A stretch of 64,000 bases of DNA from JAGPCK01 sp041675505 (GTDB lineage: Bacteria > Bacteroidota > Bacteroidia > UKL13-3), in NCBI GenBank assembly GCA_041675505.1, contig JBAYTR010000008.1, positions 124,001 to 188,000 of the forward strand. Direction: 5' to 3'. The position numbers and the translations under genes were made by a program. Numbering within the stretch: the first letter of the stretch is position 1; each line of letters begins with the position of its first letter. Of this stretch, positions 44,445-53,499 are shown one piece after another. Under the pieces are notes generated by a model, which was not told the DNA's origin, did not search any database, and saw only the letters and a list, made by a program, of their open reading frames with translations.

Positions 44445-44813
44445 ATGACTACCAAAAGCCGTATTGTAAACCCCGTATGGGGTAAAGTTCAGAGTGCCGT
44501 ATTTTTTTTGTGCGGAAGTTTTATAAGTTTTCTGGCAGGGAGAGAATATTATGAGATTTTACACCTGAACAAACCCGCCCGGCACCCTTTCGGACGGATT
44601 GAGCAACTGATTCAAAATGCAGACAAAGAAGTGCAACAGGGCATCAGTATTGAAGGACTGGATTATCCTACTTTTATGCTTTACCTATGCATAGCCAGTT
44701 TTTTAGTAGGGGGCATTTTTGTTGTTTCATGGTTCTTTGACAAAGCGATGAAGTTTGCCTACCTTACTTTGTTTGCTGTGGCAGGGTATTTCATCTATAC
44801 AAAGTATATGTAG
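44445..44813 (+). CDS. Small polytopic membrane protein
   Basis: This 122-aa protein has a first hydrophobic segment at about 15-35 (VQSAVFFLCGSFISFLAG), a 35-residue hydrophilic loop, and two more helices at about 70-90 and 95-118. I do not recognise a domain. It has its own well-formed promoter and no close partner gene. Confidence 0.75.
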   Translation: MTTKSRIVNPVWGKVQSAVFFLCGSFISFLAGREYYEILHLNKPARHPFGRIEQLIQNADKEVQQGISIEGLDYPTFMLYLCIASFLVGGIFVVSWFFDKAMKFAYLTLFAVAGYFIYTKYM

Positions 44814-44895
44814 CAGTTGGAGGGAACGTTTCTCTGTTGCAGATGGCATTGACTATGTCTAAAATGCATTCTGCCACTTAAATATACTTAATGCG

Positions 44896-44903
44896 TATCT
44901 TTG
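44896..44903 (+). promoter_or_regulatory. Bacteroidota -7 box before rlmN
   Basis: TATCTTTG overlaps codons of the in-frame ATG at 44891 and stands 5 nt before the ATG at 44909. The 44909 start is therefore the real one. Confidence 0.65.
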
Positions 44904-44908
44904 CCCGA

Positions 44909-45970
44909 ATGAGTACTGACCGCACCGACATACGTTCACTTACCCTTGACGAGATTAAAACGGCTTTCACTGCCTACGGTGAAAAGGCCTTTCGTGGGGC
45001 ACAGGTGTACGAATGGCTTTGGAAAAAATCATGTACCTCGTTTGATGAAATGAGTAACCTCTCTAAAGATACCCGCGAGTGGCTCAAGGAAAATTATGTC
45101 ATCAATGCCCTTACCGTAGATGAAAAGCAGGTAAGTAACGACCGTACCATTAAAAGCACTTTTAAATTGTATGACGGAGAGTTGGTGGAAGGCGTGTTAA
45201 TTCCAACCCCAACACGTATGACGGCCTGTGTTTCTTCTCAGGTGGGCTGCAGTTTAACCTGTAAATTTTGTGCTACAGGTAAGATGGAACGCAAGCGGAA
45301 CCTTAACCCTGATGAGATTTATGATGAAGTAGTTCACATACGCAACCAGGCCATGCAACATTACAATATGCCGCTTACCAATATTGTGTTCATGGGTATG
45401 GGCGAACCGCTGCTCAACTACAGCAACATGATGAAATCCATTGAAAAAATTACCAAAGAAGATGGCTTGCACATGTCGCCCGAGCGCATTACAGTGAGTA
45501 CAGCCGGCATTGCCAAAATGATTAAAAAACTGGGGGACGATGAGGTGCGTTTTAATCTGGCTATTTCTTTACATGCTGCTAACGATGTAAAGCGTAACCA
45601 AATAATGCCCATTAACGAAACCAACAATCTGGAAGTACTGGGTGAAGCACTGCAATACTATTACAAGAAAACACGTAACCGCATAACCTATGAATACATT
45701 GCCTTCCGTGATTTTAACGACAGTATAGAAGATGCCAAGGAACTGTTGGCATTTTGCAAAAAAGTACCCTGCAAGGTGAACATCATTGAGTACAATCCGA
45801 TTGAAGGAGGCGAGTTTCAAAAAGCTGACTCTGACAAAATTGACAGATTTTGCGCCTTTTTGGAAAGAAATGGCATAATAGCCAAAGTACGCAGAAGCCG
45901 AGGAAAAGACATTGATGCAGCCTGTGGCCAGCTGGCCAATAAAAAACACCCAGAAGCCGTTGTGGATTAA
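44909..45970 (+). CDS. rlmN: Dual-specificity rRNA/tRNA adenine C2-methyltransferase RlmN
   Basis: This 353-aa radical-SAM enzyme methylates C2 of A2503 in 23S rRNA and of A37 in some tRNAs. It has the iron-sulphur motif CSLTCKFCATG (Cys spaced CxxxCxxC, about 113-120), followed by KMERKRNLNPDEIYDEVVH, NIVFMGMGEPLLNY, TVSTAGI and ISLHAANDVKRNQIMPIN. The C-terminal ACGQLANK provides the second catalytic Cys that carries the methyl group. The N-terminal domain (FRGAQVYEWLWKK) binds RNA. Length is typical. Confidence 0.96.
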   Translation: MSTDRTDIRSLTLDEIKTAFTAYGEKAFRGAQVYEWLWKKSCTSFDEMSNLSKDTREWLKENYVINALTVDEKQVSNDRTIKSTFKLYDGELVEGVLIPTPTRMTACVSSQVGCSLTCKFCATGKMERKRNLNPDEIYDEVVHIRNQAMQHYNMPLTNIVFMGMGEPLLNYSNMMKSIEKITKEDGLHMSPERITVSTAGIAKMIKKLGDDEVRFNLAISLHAANDVKRNQIMPINETNNLEVLGEALQYYYKKTRNRITYEYIAFRDFNDSIEDAKELLAFCKKVPCKVNIIEYNPIEGGEFQKADSDKIDRFCAFLERNGIIAKVRRSRGKDIDAACGQLANKKHPEAVVD

Positions 45971-46081
45971 TCGTGGAGCGTTTATTATCAGGAGTTTAAT
46001 CTGTGCCTGCTGATATTTGTCATTGATTTTAAAATTTTAAACGAGGATATTGCGGCATAATTTTTCGCATTAATAACTTAC

Positions 46082-47152
46082 ATGGCTAAAAAGATAACAT
46101 TTAACAACAAGTACAGTCCTTTTTTCGACTCGCTCAAAGACAAGGTTGACAATTATTTCAAATCAAATAACATCGCCCCAACGGGTAATTATAAGTTATA
46201 TTCTAAAACCATAACGTTGGCAGTATTAACATTGGCTATGTACATTATACTCGTGTTTTTTACTCCGGGTGTATTGCTTTCGGTTCTTATGTGCGTGCTG
46301 TTGGGCTTCACTTTAGCAGGAATAGGTTTTAACGTTATGCACGATGGTGCACACGGCAGTTACTCCAACAACAAAACAGTTAATGAGCTGATGGCCATAA
46401 GCTTAAATTTTATGGGTGGCAGCAGCTACATGTGGAAGATTAAGCATAACCTTATTCACCACTCGTACACCAACATTGAAGGTATGGATGATGATATTGA
46501 CATCAAGCCTTTCTTTCGCGTAAACGTTCAGCAACCAAAGTACTGGTTCCATAAGTTTCAGCATGTGTACTGGGTTATACTTTACGGAATAACCTATTTC
46601 TTATGGGTATTCTGGATGGATTTTGAAAAATATTTCAAACGCAGAATCGGTACAATTCCGGTCAGGAAAATGGAACTTAAAGAGCATGTAGGATTTTGGG
46701 CCACTAAAATAGTTTATGTGTTTACTGCTTTGGTTATTCCCATATACATAGCAGGCGTTGGCCCCACGTTAACCGGTTATGCGATTGTATTGTTCATTTG
46801 CGGGTTAACCATCAGTGTGATTTTTCAACTGGCCCACATAGTGGAAGATGCTGATTTCCCCGAGCCTAATCCGGTAAACAATAAAATTGAAGAAGAGTGG
46901 GCCATTCACCAGATCAATACTACCGTGAACTTCTCTACTCAAAGTGCTTTCCTACGGTGGTTCACTGGCGGCTTAAATTTTCAGATTGAACATCACTTGT
47001 TCCCTAAAATAAGCCACGTGCACTACCCTGCCATCAGCAAGTTTGTAAAAGAAACCTGCGCTGAATACGGGGTACAGTACCACGAATATCCAACCTTTAT
47101 GGAAGCGGTACGTTCACACGTACTACATCTGAAAGCGGCAGCCAGAGCTTAA
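46082..47152 (+). CDS. Membrane fatty-acid desaturase
   Basis: This 356-aa integral-membrane di-iron desaturase has the three histidine boxes of the family: HDGAHGSY (about 87), HNLIHHSY (about 121) and QIEHHLFPKISH (about 300). The final QxxHH type is that of front-end acyl-lipid or acyl-CoA desaturases. Four transmembrane segments lie between the boxes. It has no N-terminal cytochrome b5 domain and would use an external electron donor. Together with the soluble acyl-ACP desaturase at 10524 it gives the organism two separate routes to unsaturated fatty acids. Confidence 0.93.
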   Translation: MAKKITFNNKYSPFFDSLKDKVDNYFKSNNIAPTGNYKLYSKTITLAVLTLAMYIILVFFTPGVLLSVLMCVLLGFTLAGIGFNVMHDGAHGSYSNNKTVNELMAISLNFMGGSSYMWKIKHNLIHHSYTNIEGMDDDIDIKPFFRVNVQQPKYWFHKFQHVYWVILYGITYFLWVFWMDFEKYFKRRIGTIPVRKMELKEHVGFWATKIVYVFTALVIPIYIAGVGPTLTGYAIVLFICGLTISVIFQLAHIVEDADFPEPNPVNNKIEEEWAIHQINTTVNFSTQSAFLRWFTGGLNFQIEHHLFPKISHVHYPAISKFVKETCAEYGVQYHEYPTFMEAVRSHVLHLKAAARA

Positions 47153-47197
47153 TAAAGTTTACGGAAATACGATTCTCAACCTGTGGCAAGCGGCTGA

Positions 47198-47773
47198 TTA
47201 CATAGCCTCGGCTACCACTTCGGTTACCTCGGGTACCATGCGCTTGAGCAAACCCTCAATGCCTGCTTTCAGGGTAATGGTAGAAGAAGGGCATCCGCTG
47301 CACGAACCTTTTAAGGTAACAGTTACTACACCCTCATTGAATGATTTGAAGGAGATGGCTCCCCCATCCATTTCAACCGCAGGTTTTACATGAGTATGCA
47401 ATAACTCTTTTATTTTTTGTACCACCTCAGGGTCATTCTCATCAAAGCCATCAGTATCGGTAGTTTCTACCAACATTACCGGATCACCTGCTTCTACGTA
47501 TGCTTTAATAAACTCCTTTAAAATAGGATTTACATCAAACCATTCGGTGCCTGCTGTTTTTGTTACCGTAACAAAATTGTTCATGATAAATACCCCCTGA
47601 ACAAAATTGAAGTCAAATAATTTCTGAGCCAGTGGTGAATGCTGAGCCGCCTCACGGGTAGGGAAATCAGCACTCTTAGCCGGAAGAATCATTTTGTTTA
47701 CCACAAACTTCATAGTTTCAGGGTTGGGAGTAGCCTCAGTGTATATGGTGAGTATTGATTTTAATGCGTCCAT
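47198..47773 (-). CDS. NifU-family iron-sulphur scaffold protein (Nfu)
   Basis: This 191-aa protein has an N-terminal Nfu_N domain (about 10-95: TEATPNPETMKFVVNKMI, FDFNFVQGVFIMNNFVTVTK) and a C-terminal NifU-like domain (about 110-190) with the cluster-binding CSGCPSSTITLKAGIEGLLK, Cys 158 and 161. It would assemble or carry a 4Fe-4S cluster to target enzymes. No isc or suf genes adjoin it. Confidence 0.92.
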   Translation of the reverse strand: MDALKSILTIYTEATPNPETMKFVVNKMILPAKSADFPTREAAQHSPLAQKLFDFNFVQGVFIMNNFVTVTKTAGTEWFDVNPILKEFIKAYVEAGDPVMLVETTDTDGFDENDPEVVQKIKELLHTHVKPAVEMDGGAISFKSFNEGVVTVTLKGSCSGCPSSTITLKAGIEGLLKRMVPEVTEVVAEAM

Positions 47774-47856
47774 AATCTTATTTAGAATTATTCTACAAAG
47801 TAAAGGGCAATTCCCAGCATTACCAAACGAGGGCGTTTGAAAAGGATGTAAAAATA

Positions 47857-47886
47857 AAATGCCCCCCGTTTTGCGGGAGGCATTTT
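47857..47886 (-). terminator. Rho-independent terminator after fasciclin gene
   Basis: AAAATGCC with the inner CCCG pairs with CGGG and GGCATTTT. On the minus strand a T-rich tract follows. Confidence 0.88.
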
Positions 47887-47911
47887 ATAAAAAAGTATTA
47901 TCTGCTAGCAA

Positions 47912-48592
47912 TTAATAATCAGAAGGTAAGAGTACAGCATCGATTTCGTGAATCATACCGTTGGTACATTTGATGTTAGATTTAATCACGTTGGCTTTAC
48001 CAACTGTGAAACCTTTAGCACCTTTTTTCACTTTAAGCGCTTTTCCGCCACCGGTGATAAAAGCAGGAGCTTCAGAAAGTTCTTCGATGGTAGCATCGCT
48101 TTTGGTTACGTGTAAAGAAAGCACTTTAATCAATTTAGCTTTGTTCTCAGGCTTCAGGTACTGGTCAATGGTCATACCGGGAACTTTAGCAAAGGCCTCA
48201 TCGTTTGGAGCAAATAAAGTAATAGGACCATTGTTTCCTAATTCGTTACCCATACCAGTTGCTTCAACGCATTTAGCTAATTGAGTGAAACGGCCTATTT
48301 CCAAAGCGGTAGGAATAATTTTTTGTGTAGGAGCAGCTTCTTCTTTCTTGCTGGCAGTACCTGATGATTTGGTAGAGCCTGAAGATTTGGTAGTAGTAGT
48401 AACCTCAGTAGTAGTTTCTTCAGTGGTAGCAGCCTCTTCGGTAGAAGCAGTAGCTTCTTCAGTAGCAGCACCCTCTTCAGTTACAGCGGTTGAATCGGTA
48501 GTTTCAGCAGTGGCTTCAGTTTTCTTTTCGCCTCCGCAAGCAGCCAGAAACAACGCTCCGGCCACAAATAATGGTAATGCAACTTTTTTCAT
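47912..48592 (-). CDS. Fasciclin-domain lipoprotein
   Basis: This 226-aa protein has a lipobox (GALFLAAC). A 70-residue Glu/Thr/Ala-rich low-complexity linker follows, then a fasciclin (FAS1) domain at about 90-226: LEIGRFTQLAKCVEATG, ITLFAPNDEAFAKVPG, IKVLSLHVTKS and GMIHEIDAVLLP. FAS1 domains mediate adhesion. It is expected on the outer membrane, held away from it by the linker. The A/T-poor repetitive linker creates a long antisense open frame that is not a gene. Confidence 0.92.
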   Translation of the reverse strand: MKKVALPLFVAGALFLAACGGEKKTEATAETTDSTAVTEEGAATEEATASTEEAATTEETTTEVTTTTKSSGSTKSSGTASKKEEAAPTQKIIPTALEIGRFTQLAKCVEATGMGNELGNNGPITLFAPNDEAFAKVPGMTIDQYLKPENKAKLIKVLSLHVTKSDATIEELSEAPAFITGGGKALKVKKGAKGFTVGKANVIKSNIKCTNGMIHEIDAVLLPSDY

Positions 48593-48688
48593 GATGTGAT
48601 TATATTTTTATATTGATTGGGTGCAAAAATAGGCAAAAAGGAAGTATTTCAAAACAAAGTCGCTGCTGTGTAGATATTTAATCCTGTT

Positions 48689-49162
48689 TTAATCTTCTGA
48701 TAATAATATCTTCCAAACCATATCAGACTCAAACCCTTTGCTGACAAGCTGTTTAGCTATTTTGTGCAAAACATACCTGTTGCTAATATTCTTTTTCAGT
48801 CCCACCCGTTTCTTCACTTCTTTTCTTAGTGTAGCCAGATAATCTTCATCAGGTATTTCCATTAAAGCCGCCTTAATGCAGTAGGGTGAAATCTGACGCA
48901 TTTTTAACTCCTGAATGATTTTATTTTTACCCCACTGCTTCTGTCTGAATTTACCGCCAGCAAAAGCTTTTGCGAAACGTTCTTCATGCAGAAAATTTTC
49001 TTCAATCATTTTAGTAATTACCTGCTCAACCAGTTCACTATCTGCACCCAGTTCAAAAAGTTTATTGCGAAGTTCCTTGTGGCATCGCTCCTGGTAGGCA
49101 CAGTACTTGCGCGCTTTTTCGCAGAATTGTAAAAAGGTATATGCCTTGGTTGATTCGCCCAT
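48689..49162 (-). CDS. recX: Regulatory protein RecX
   Basis: This 157-aa protein is of the RecX family, which binds RecA filaments and limits their activity. It is made of three-helix repeats: FCEKARKYCAYQERCHKELRNKL, FLHEERFAKAFAGGKFRQKQWGKNKI, and a third copy near the C-terminus (NRYVLHKIAKQLVSKGF). The ERFAKAF and WGKNKI stretches are family hallmarks. No recA gene is adjacent. A TATTTTTG box lies 12 nt before its ATG. Confidence 0.9.
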   Translation of the reverse strand: MGESTKAYTFLQFCEKARKYCAYQERCHKELRNKLFELGADSELVEQVITKMIEENFLHEERFAKAFAGGKFRQKQWGKNKIIQELKMRQISPYCIKAALMEIPDEDYLATLRKEVKKRVGLKKNISNRYVLHKIAKQLVSKGFESDMVWKILLSED

Positions 49163-49174
49163 AAGATTGAGCTA

Positions 49175-49182
49175 CAAAAATA
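49175..49182 (-). promoter_or_regulatory. Bacteroidota -7 box before recX
   Basis: Minus-strand TATTTTTG, 12 nt before the recX ATG. It pairs divergently with the MFS gene promoter 13 bp away. Confidence 0.55.
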
Positions 49183-49195
49183 AACGAGCAGCACT

Positions 49196-49203
49196 TACTT
49201 TTG
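49196..49203 (+). promoter_or_regulatory. Bacteroidota -7 box before MFS transporter
   Basis: TACTTTTG, 8 nt before ATG 49212. It excludes the longer in-frame start at 49107, which lies inside recX. Confidence 0.6.
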
Positions 49204-49211
49204 CACGCCCA

Positions 49212-50471
49212 ATGAAAAATACCCGAGCCCTTCATCTATTGTATACTGCCAATGCCGTTTCAGGCTTGTCTCAGGGCATCAGTATGCTGGCCATTCCATG
49301 GTATTTTGCCCGCCAACACTCCGGTGGTTTATTCAATACTGCCTACGCCAGTATAACTGTAGTAGTTTTGTTTTGGGGACTATATGCCGGTTCTCTTATT
49401 GACCGCTACAGCCGCAAAAGGGTAATGTTGCTACTCAATATAGTGTGTGGATTACTCATTGCGGGCATCAGCTACCTGGGGTACACACAGGCTTTACAGG
49501 CATGGCACATTATAGCGGTGTTTGCTGTAACCATGCTCAATTACAACGTACACTATCCCGCATTGTATGCATTTGCACAAGAGGTGAGTGAAAAGGAAGA
49601 ATATGAAAAAGTAAATTCCAACATTGAAGTGGTGGGCCAAACCGTCTCTATCCTCTCAGGTGGTTTGGCCGCCCTGCTCATTGAAGGCATGTCAACTGTG
49701 GCTTCGTTTAAGTTGGGCGGAGTTGAGTTTGCTATTCCCATACATATTGAAGCGTGGCCCGTACAAAAAATATTTGCTGTTGATGCAGCTACCTACCTTT
49801 TGGCAGCATTGCTCATTGCAGGTATTAAATACACTCCTGTTATTGAAAAACATATTGAAACAGGAAGTATGTTCAAACGTATCCGCTCAGGATTTCAGTT
49901 TTTGCGCAGCAACTTGAATATACTGTTCTTCGGACTTTTTTCGTATGCGGTGTTTGCAGCCCTTATTGTTGAAATCCATGCAGTACTTCCGGCCTATGTA
50001 GAAAACCACCTGCAAAAGCCGGGATATGTGTTTGCTGCGGCTGATACCATTTATGCGTTGGGCGCAGTACTGGCCGGAGTATTTATTGCCCGTTTGTTCG
50101 GACAGAAAAAAACGTACAGCGGAGTAGTAGTACTTACCTTAGTTACCTCGGCCATTTTTTACTGGTGCTGGGCCTCACGCGAGGTATGGATACTGTATAC
50201 CATTTCCATAGTATTAGGTTTTACCAATGCCGGTATACGTGTGCTGCGCCTCACCTACTTATTTAACCATGTGCCCAATGAACTCATAGGGCGGGTGAAC
50301 AGTGTGTTTAATATGAGCAACGTGTTAATGCGGGCCCTCTTTATCTATGTATTCAGTTCCGCATTTTTCCATACTGGCTCGTCTATTACCTGGGCCTACT
50401 TCATAATGGCTACTTTTCTACTCATATCAGGCATAATTCTGCTCATTAATCAACAAAGAAGGAAAGCTTAA
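49212..50471 (+). CDS. Major facilitator superfamily transporter
   Basis: This 419-aa protein has 12 predicted transmembrane helices. It has the MFS loop 2-3 signature variant GSLIDRYSRKRVMLLLN, and the helix 1 segment LHLLYTANAVSGLSQGISMLAIPWYF. The pattern is that of the MFS-3 or EmrB-like enterobactin/macrolide exporter families. The substrate is unknown. The region next to helix 5 has a loop FAQEVSEKEEYEKVNSNIEV seen in this family. It is divergent from recX with a 49-bp intergenic region. Confidence 0.87.
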   Translation: MKNTRALHLLYTANAVSGLSQGISMLAIPWYFARQHSGGLFNTAYASITVVVLFWGLYAGSLIDRYSRKRVMLLLNIVCGLLIAGISYLGYTQALQAWHIIAVFAVTMLNYNVHYPALYAFAQEVSEKEEYEKVNSNIEVVGQTVSILSGGLAALLIEGMSTVASFKLGGVEFAIPIHIEAWPVQKIFAVDAATYLLAALLIAGIKYTPVIEKHIETGSMFKRIRSGFQFLRSNLNILFFGLFSYAVFAALIVEIHAVLPAYVENHLQKPGYVFAAADTIYALGAVLAGVFIARLFGQKKTYSGVVVLTLVTSAIFYWCWASREVWILYTISIVLGFTNAGIRVLRLTYLFNHVPNELIGRVNSVFNMSNVLMRALFIYVFSSAFFHTGSSITWAYFIMATFLLISGIILLINQQRRKA

Positions 50472-50525
50472 TACCTAAATTTAAAGTGAAAGAAATAGAT
50501 TTGTGTACAACGAAAGTTACTACAC

Positions 50526-52991
50526 GTGAGTTATACTGCTTTTTCTATTGCCCCTTTAATCAACGGCCGCTTGCTTAGCTCTGATGATGAATCCAACATT
50601 CTTCACCTGCTTACTGACAGCCGCAAAGCAACTCAACCTGAATCAAGTTTATTTTTTGCGCTCATCTCTGAACGCAATGACGGACACAAGTACATTGAAG
50701 AACTTTACAGCAAAGGTGTACGCAACTTTGTTATAGGATTACACTACAGTTTCCCCGTATTACTTAAAGGGTGTACTGTTATTGCGGTTTCTGATACCTT
50801 GGCGGCACTGCAACAATTAGCCGCTTATCACCGCAGTAAATTCAGCTTACCGGTTGCAGGTATAACGGGCAGTAACGGGAAAACAATTGTGAAAGAATGG
50901 TTGTACCAATTATTGAAAGACGAGTACAATGTGGTACGCAGCCCTAAAAGTTTTAACTCACAAATAGGGGTCCCTTTATCCGTTTGGCAAATAAGACCCG
51001 AACATGGTATGGCCCTGTTTGAAGCCGGCATTTCCCGGCAGGGTGAAATGCAAAAACTGGCTGAAATTATTCGTCCGAATATTGGTGTATTTACGAACCT
51101 GGGCAATGCACATAGTGAAGGTTTTTCCTCGCAGGAAGAAAAGCTCAACGAAAAATTCAAACTGTTTGCTGATTGTGATGTGCTTATTTACAGCAAGGAT
51201 GATACGGCTGTAAAAAATATAGCCCACGAATTTTTTGAGTTGTATCCCATGACTAAAGGCATCAGTTGGTCATTACATGACCGGGCAACCATTACCGCCA
51301 ATAAAATTGAAAAGGATGAACGCGGTACAAGTATTTCTTTTGAGTACCGTGCTACTACATTTACCTTCCGTATACCGTTTACTGATGATGCTTCGATACA
51401 CAACGCCTTAACCTGTGTATGTTTTTTACTGGCAGTTGAAAGACTGAGTCCTGAATTACTTCAAAAATTCAATACTCTGCATGCGGTAGAAATGCGTTTA
51501 CAACTGCGCGAAGGAAGTCGAAACTGCACCATCATTAATGATACTTACAACTCCGACATTCAATCGCTTAAAATTGCGCTTGATTTTTTAAATCAGCAAA
51601 ATCAACATCAGCAAAAAACGGTTATACTTTCTGACATTCTGGAAAGCGGAAGTAACCAGGATGATTTGTACCGCAAGGTGGCCGAGATGATTGAACAGGC
51701 GAGTGTAAACCGTGTTATTGGTGTGGGGAAAGACATCTGCCAGCAGTTTCAGAAGTTCAGCATTAATAAAAAATTCTTTTTTAATACCGCACATTTCTTA
51801 GAAAACTTTAACAGCTTCACCTTTCAGGACGAAATTATTTTGATTAAAGGTGCGCGCAGTTTTGAGTTTGAAAAAATAACCCGACTGCTCGAGAATAAGA
51901 TACACGCCACCGTGATGGAGATTAACCTGAATGCCTTAGTCAACAACCTGAACGTTTACCGCAACAGCCTCTATCCCGGCACAAGAGTTATGGCTATGGT
52001 AAAAGCTTTCTCTTACGGCAGCGGCAGCCATGAAATTGCCAAAACACTGGAATACCACCGCGTTGATTACCTTACTGTAGCCTATGCTGATGAAGGCGTG
52101 GTATTGCGCAAAGCCGGAGTTAAAACACCTATTATGGTGATGAATCCCGAGCCCGGAAGTTTTCTTAATCTGGCAGAGTACAATCTGGAACCTGAAATAT
52201 ACAACCGCTACATTCTGGATGATTTACTCAACCATGTGGAAGGTGGTGAGACAGGTATACACCTTGAACTTGATACAGGCATGCGCAGGTTGGGTTTTGA
52301 TGAACAGGAACTCGATGCATTGCTCGCTGTATTAAAAAAGAACCCTAACCTGATTGTGAAATCAGTTTTTTCCCACCTGGCTGCGAGTGATGAAAACAAA
52401 CACGACTTATTTACCTGGGAGCAGATTGAAAAATTTGAGCAGATGAGTAGTTACCTCATTCACTCACTTGGTTATCCCGTGTTGCGGCACATTCTCAACT
52501 CCAGCGGTATTACCCGTTTCCCCGAAGCACAGTTTGATATGGTACGTTTGGGCATTGGCTTGTATGGGGTTGACCCCTCCGCCAAGTTTCAACCGCAATT
52601 GGAAAATGTAGGCTCATTAAAAACCATCATCTCACAACTGCGCAAAATAAAAGCAGGTGAAAGTGTGGGGTATAGCCGCAAAGGACAGGTGAAAGAAGAT
52701 GCTACCATAGCTGTAGTGGCCATTGGTTACGCTGACGGATTGGACCGTGGTTTAAGCAATGGCAACGGGCACATGCTGGTGAACGGAAAACCGGCCCCCA
52801 TTGTAGGCAACATTTGTATGGACATGACCATGCTGGATGTAAGCCGCATTGATTGCAAAGAAGGCGATGAGGTACTGGTGTTTGGCAAAGACTTACCCAT
52901 TACTGAACTAGCCAAAAATATTGATACCATACCCTATGAAATTCTCACGGGTATTTCGCAACGGGTGAGGAGGGTGTATTTTCAGGAATAA
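50526..52991 (+). CDS. Bifunctional MurF ligase and alanine racemase
   Basis: This 821-aa fusion has an N-terminal UDP-N-acetylmuramoyl-tripeptide:D-Ala-D-Ala ligase (MurF, about 1-455) and a C-terminal alanine racemase (Alr, about 456-821). The MurF half has the ATP loop AGITGSNGKTIVKEW (about 110-122), NIGVFTNLGNAHSEGF and INDTYNSD. The Alr half begins MEINLNALVNNLNVYR, with the PLP lysine in MVKAFSYGSG (Lys 493), and ends with ICMDMTMLDV and the YEILTGIS catalytic region. Joining D-Ala production and D-Ala-D-Ala addition in one chain is known in Bacteroidota. It starts with GTG, and the next gene follows after 11 bp. Confidence 0.94.
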   Translation: MSYTAFSIAPLINGRLLSSDDESNILHLLTDSRKATQPESSLFFALISERNDGHKYIEELYSKGVRNFVIGLHYSFPVLLKGCTVIAVSDTLAALQQLAAYHRSKFSLPVAGITGSNGKTIVKEWLYQLLKDEYNVVRSPKSFNSQIGVPLSVWQIRPEHGMALFEAGISRQGEMQKLAEIIRPNIGVFTNLGNAHSEGFSSQEEKLNEKFKLFADCDVLIYSKDDTAVKNIAHEFFELYPMTKGISWSLHDRATITANKIEKDERGTSISFEYRATTFTFRIPFTDDASIHNALTCVCFLLAVERLSPELLQKFNTLHAVEMRLQLREGSRNCTIINDTYNSDIQSLKIALDFLNQQNQHQQKTVILSDILESGSNQDDLYRKVAEMIEQASVNRVIGVGKDICQQFQKFSINKKFFFNTAHFLENFNSFTFQDEIILIKGARSFEFEKITRLLENKIHATVMEINLNALVNNLNVYRNSLYPGTRVMAMVKAFSYGSGSHEIAKTLEYHRVDYLTVAYADEGVVLRKAGVKTPIMVMNPEPGSFLNLAEYNLEPEIYNRYILDDLLNHVEGGETGIHLELDTGMRRLGFDEQELDALLAVLKKNPNLIVKSVFSHLAASDENKHDLFTWEQIEKFEQMSSYLIHSLGYPVLRHILNSSGITRFPEAQFDMVRLGIGLYGVDPSAKFQPQLENVGSLKTIISQLRKIKAGESVGYSRKGQVKEDATIAVVAIGYADGLDRGLSNGNGHMLVNGKPAPIVGNICMDMTMLDVSRIDCKEGDEVLVFGKDLPITELAKNIDTIPYEILTGISQRVRRVYFQE

Positions 52992-53002
52992 GAAAAATTT
53001 GT

Positions 53003-53443
53003 ATGAATAATTGCACTGAGTGTGGACTGAATATTTCTTTGAGCATAACTCGATTCTCCATTCAGAAATACGGATTACCACTGTGCATGAAACATCAAGT
53101 GTGGATTGATAATATGAGTGCACAAACAACATATGAAACAATTCGACTTTACTTTGCCCTTCGACAAAGAGGTGTTCCTGCAGAGTTAGAAAAATACGAT
53201 GGGACTAAGCACATCGATATATCTATTTCTGATGCAAAAATAAACATCGAGGTAGATGGTGCACATCACAACTTTGACCGTAATCAAGCCTTAACTGATC
53301 TAATGAGAACATACTACTCCTTTTTAAAAGGCTATTATACTCTTAGAATTCCAAACTCTTTAGTATATGACGATAAAATACTTGAAAAAACTGCTGATTG
53401 GATTGTTAATTTATTGAATGAAAGTAAGAATATGCGCAATTGA
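53003..53443 (+). CDS. Small DUF559/PD-(D/E)XK nuclease-like protein with zinc-ribbon-like N-terminus
   Basis: This 146-aa protein has an N-terminal CTECG-x20-C-x2-H pattern (residues about 4-31) that could bind zinc. The C-terminal part (about 65-140) has HIDISISDAKINIEVDGAHH, NQALTDLMRTYYSFLKGYYTLRIPNSLV, the order of motifs of DUF559 and very-short-patch-repair-like nucleases: D, then EVDG-x-H, Q, D-x2-R and a G-Y-x-LRI end. It should be a DNA nuclease-fold protein. The gene follows murF-alr by 11 bp, but it is visibly richer in A/T than its neighbour and may be an acquired insertion. A large perfect inverted repeat lies just downstream. Confidence 0.8.
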   Translation: MNNCTECGLNISLSITRFSIQKYGLPLCMKHQVWIDNMSAQTTYETIRLYFALRQRGVPAELEKYDGTKHIDISISDAKINIEVDGAHHNFDRNQALTDLMRTYYSFLKGYYTLRIPNSLVYDDKILEKTADWIVNLLNESKNMRN

Positions 53444-53499
53444 AAGTACCCCCTATCTCTCACACTAAACACACACATCATTTATTCAGGCTATACACT

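Noticed and set aside
48285..48599. 104-aa plus-strand open frame
   Set aside because: It is the antisense of the Glu/Thr/Ala-rich linker of the fasciclin lipoprotein; low-complexity codons keep it open and it has no promoter or domain.
19839..53443. A defence island made of the Imm33-like and DUF559-like genes
   Set aside because: They lie 33 kb apart with housekeeping genes between them and have no restriction, toxin or CRISPR genes next to them.
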